DNA of 6,319 nt from Rhodospirillaceae bacterium. Its GTDB lineage: Bacteria > Pseudomonadota > Alphaproteobacteria > Micavibrionales > UBA2020. This document shows, one piece after another, positions 5,799 through 6,319 of the stretch. The translations under genes were made by a program, and so were the position numbers. The DNA is taken from contig DQGU01000018.1 in assembly GCA_003524565.1 (NCBI GenBank), positions 1-6,319 of the forward strand, given 5' to 3'. The first letter of the stretch is position 1; every line of letters begins with the position of its first letter. Under the pieces are notes generated by a model. The model ran no database searches. It was not told where the DNA came from and was given only the letters and a program-made list of their open reading frames with translations.

Positions 5799-6319
5799 TC
5801 AGTTCTGCGGTTTTGCAATGAAAAGGGCGAGATAGGGGGCGTAGAAATAATCGTCCAGCTGCTGCGGCGTGGCCAGCTGCGCGGCGAGGGCGTCAATCGG
5901 CGCGGCGTCTTTTGTCAGCTCCATCGCGCCCGCATCCAGCCGTTGCAGGCGCAGGTTCAAAATGCGCGGACGCACGGCTTTGAGCAAAATCTCCGATGCT
6001 TTCAGCGGCAGCCAGAAGGCGTAGCGCGCAATCACATTCGCGCTGCGTGCCGCATGAAACGGGAAATGGCCAAGGAAGCAGAACATGGTCAGGAAGTAGG
6101 TATCCTTGGTGTAGAGCCGCTGCACCGCTTGCGCGGCGAGGGCTTCTTGCAGCGCGGGCGAAAGTTTCAATGCGCCTGCCGTGACGATAAGGGCGGATTT
6201 TCCGCCCACGCCTTGCGCAACGGCGGCGGTGACGGTTTGCGGCGGTACGGTGGTGTCTTTGAAAACGTAAAGCGCAGGCATTTTCAGCCCGCGTGATATG
6301 CACATGTTTTCAACCGCGC
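5799..6319 (-). CDS. M48/HtpX-like peptidase homologue lacking the zinc site, 5' end outside the window
   Basis: The 3' end of a gene whose reading frame is open to the right edge; at least 173 residues are present. Numbering from the in-frame Met at 6305, VENM-CISRGLKMPALYVF followed by ALIVTAGALKLSPALQEAL matches the M48 (HtpX/Ste24-type) peptidase core, where a MPxxYV strand and a VTxGLL segment precede the HExxH helix. The expected HExxH position reads QAVQR (59-63), followed in register by YTKDT, which corresponds to the usual NRDT. The later helix reads LQRLDAGAMELT (120-131) where active enzymes have ExxADASAVxLT, so the third zinc ligand is also replaced. Two hydrophobic stretches lie between. 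It is therefore a probable pseudoprotease, intact as a frame but without catalytic residues. Family call is by gapless pattern comparison from memory; the role is unknown. Confidence 0.68.
   Translation of the reverse strand, partial: AVENMCISRGLKMPALYVFKDTTVPPQTVTAAVAQGVGGKSALIVTAGALKLSPALQEALAAQAVQRLYTKDTYFLTMFCFLGHFPFHAARSANVIARYAFWLPLKASEILLKAVRPRILNLRLQRLDAGAMELTKDAAPIDALAAQLATPQQLDDYFYAPYLALFIAKPQN

Overview
This 6.3 kb window looks like ordinary chromosome from an alphaproteobacterium with moderately GC-rich DNA. The signs are a SlyX protein ending in PPHY, a perfect CtrA-type TTAA-N7-TTAA box upstream of one gene, and tightly packed genes with short gaps. The genus cannot be read from the sequence. 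No insertion sequence, phage gene, CRISPR array or integrase was seen. No gap exceeds 300 bases; the largest is 143 bases (636-778).

Layout, left side: the 3' two-thirds of a tRNA-Pro(GGG) with a likely terminator, then a minus-strand SMI1/KNR4 (SUKH)-like protein. Divergent from it and reading right are slyX, an aminoglycoside-phosphotransferase-fold kinase, and a class I SAM methyltransferase with an N-terminal Cys-rich zinc-ribbon-like module. The methyltransferase appears to have its own compact promoter.

Layout, right side: the remaining genes are all on the minus strand. In transcription order they are an M48/HtpX-like peptidase homologue whose zinc-binding residues are gone (its 5' end runs off the window), a divergent PiT-family transporter, a 451-residue protein with an export-type N-terminus and a central HNH nuclease motif, and a second SUKH-like protein. 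The last two genes overlap by 14 bases.

The most interesting part is 2853-4720. A putatively exported HNH nuclease is followed, in an overlapping arrangement, by a small acidic protein of a family best known as immunity proteins to nuclease toxins, and a CtrA-like box sits 24-38 bases upstream of the nuclease start. A clear paralogue of the second protein lies alone about 2.2 kb away beside the tRNA (117-635). This suggests a toxin/immunity-like pair, perhaps cell-cycle regulated, plus an orphan immunity-like paralogue. The HNH motif, the overlap, the paralogy and the box are visible in the sequence; toxin function, immunity and CtrA control are inference. The second point of interest is the M48 pseudoenzyme at the right edge.
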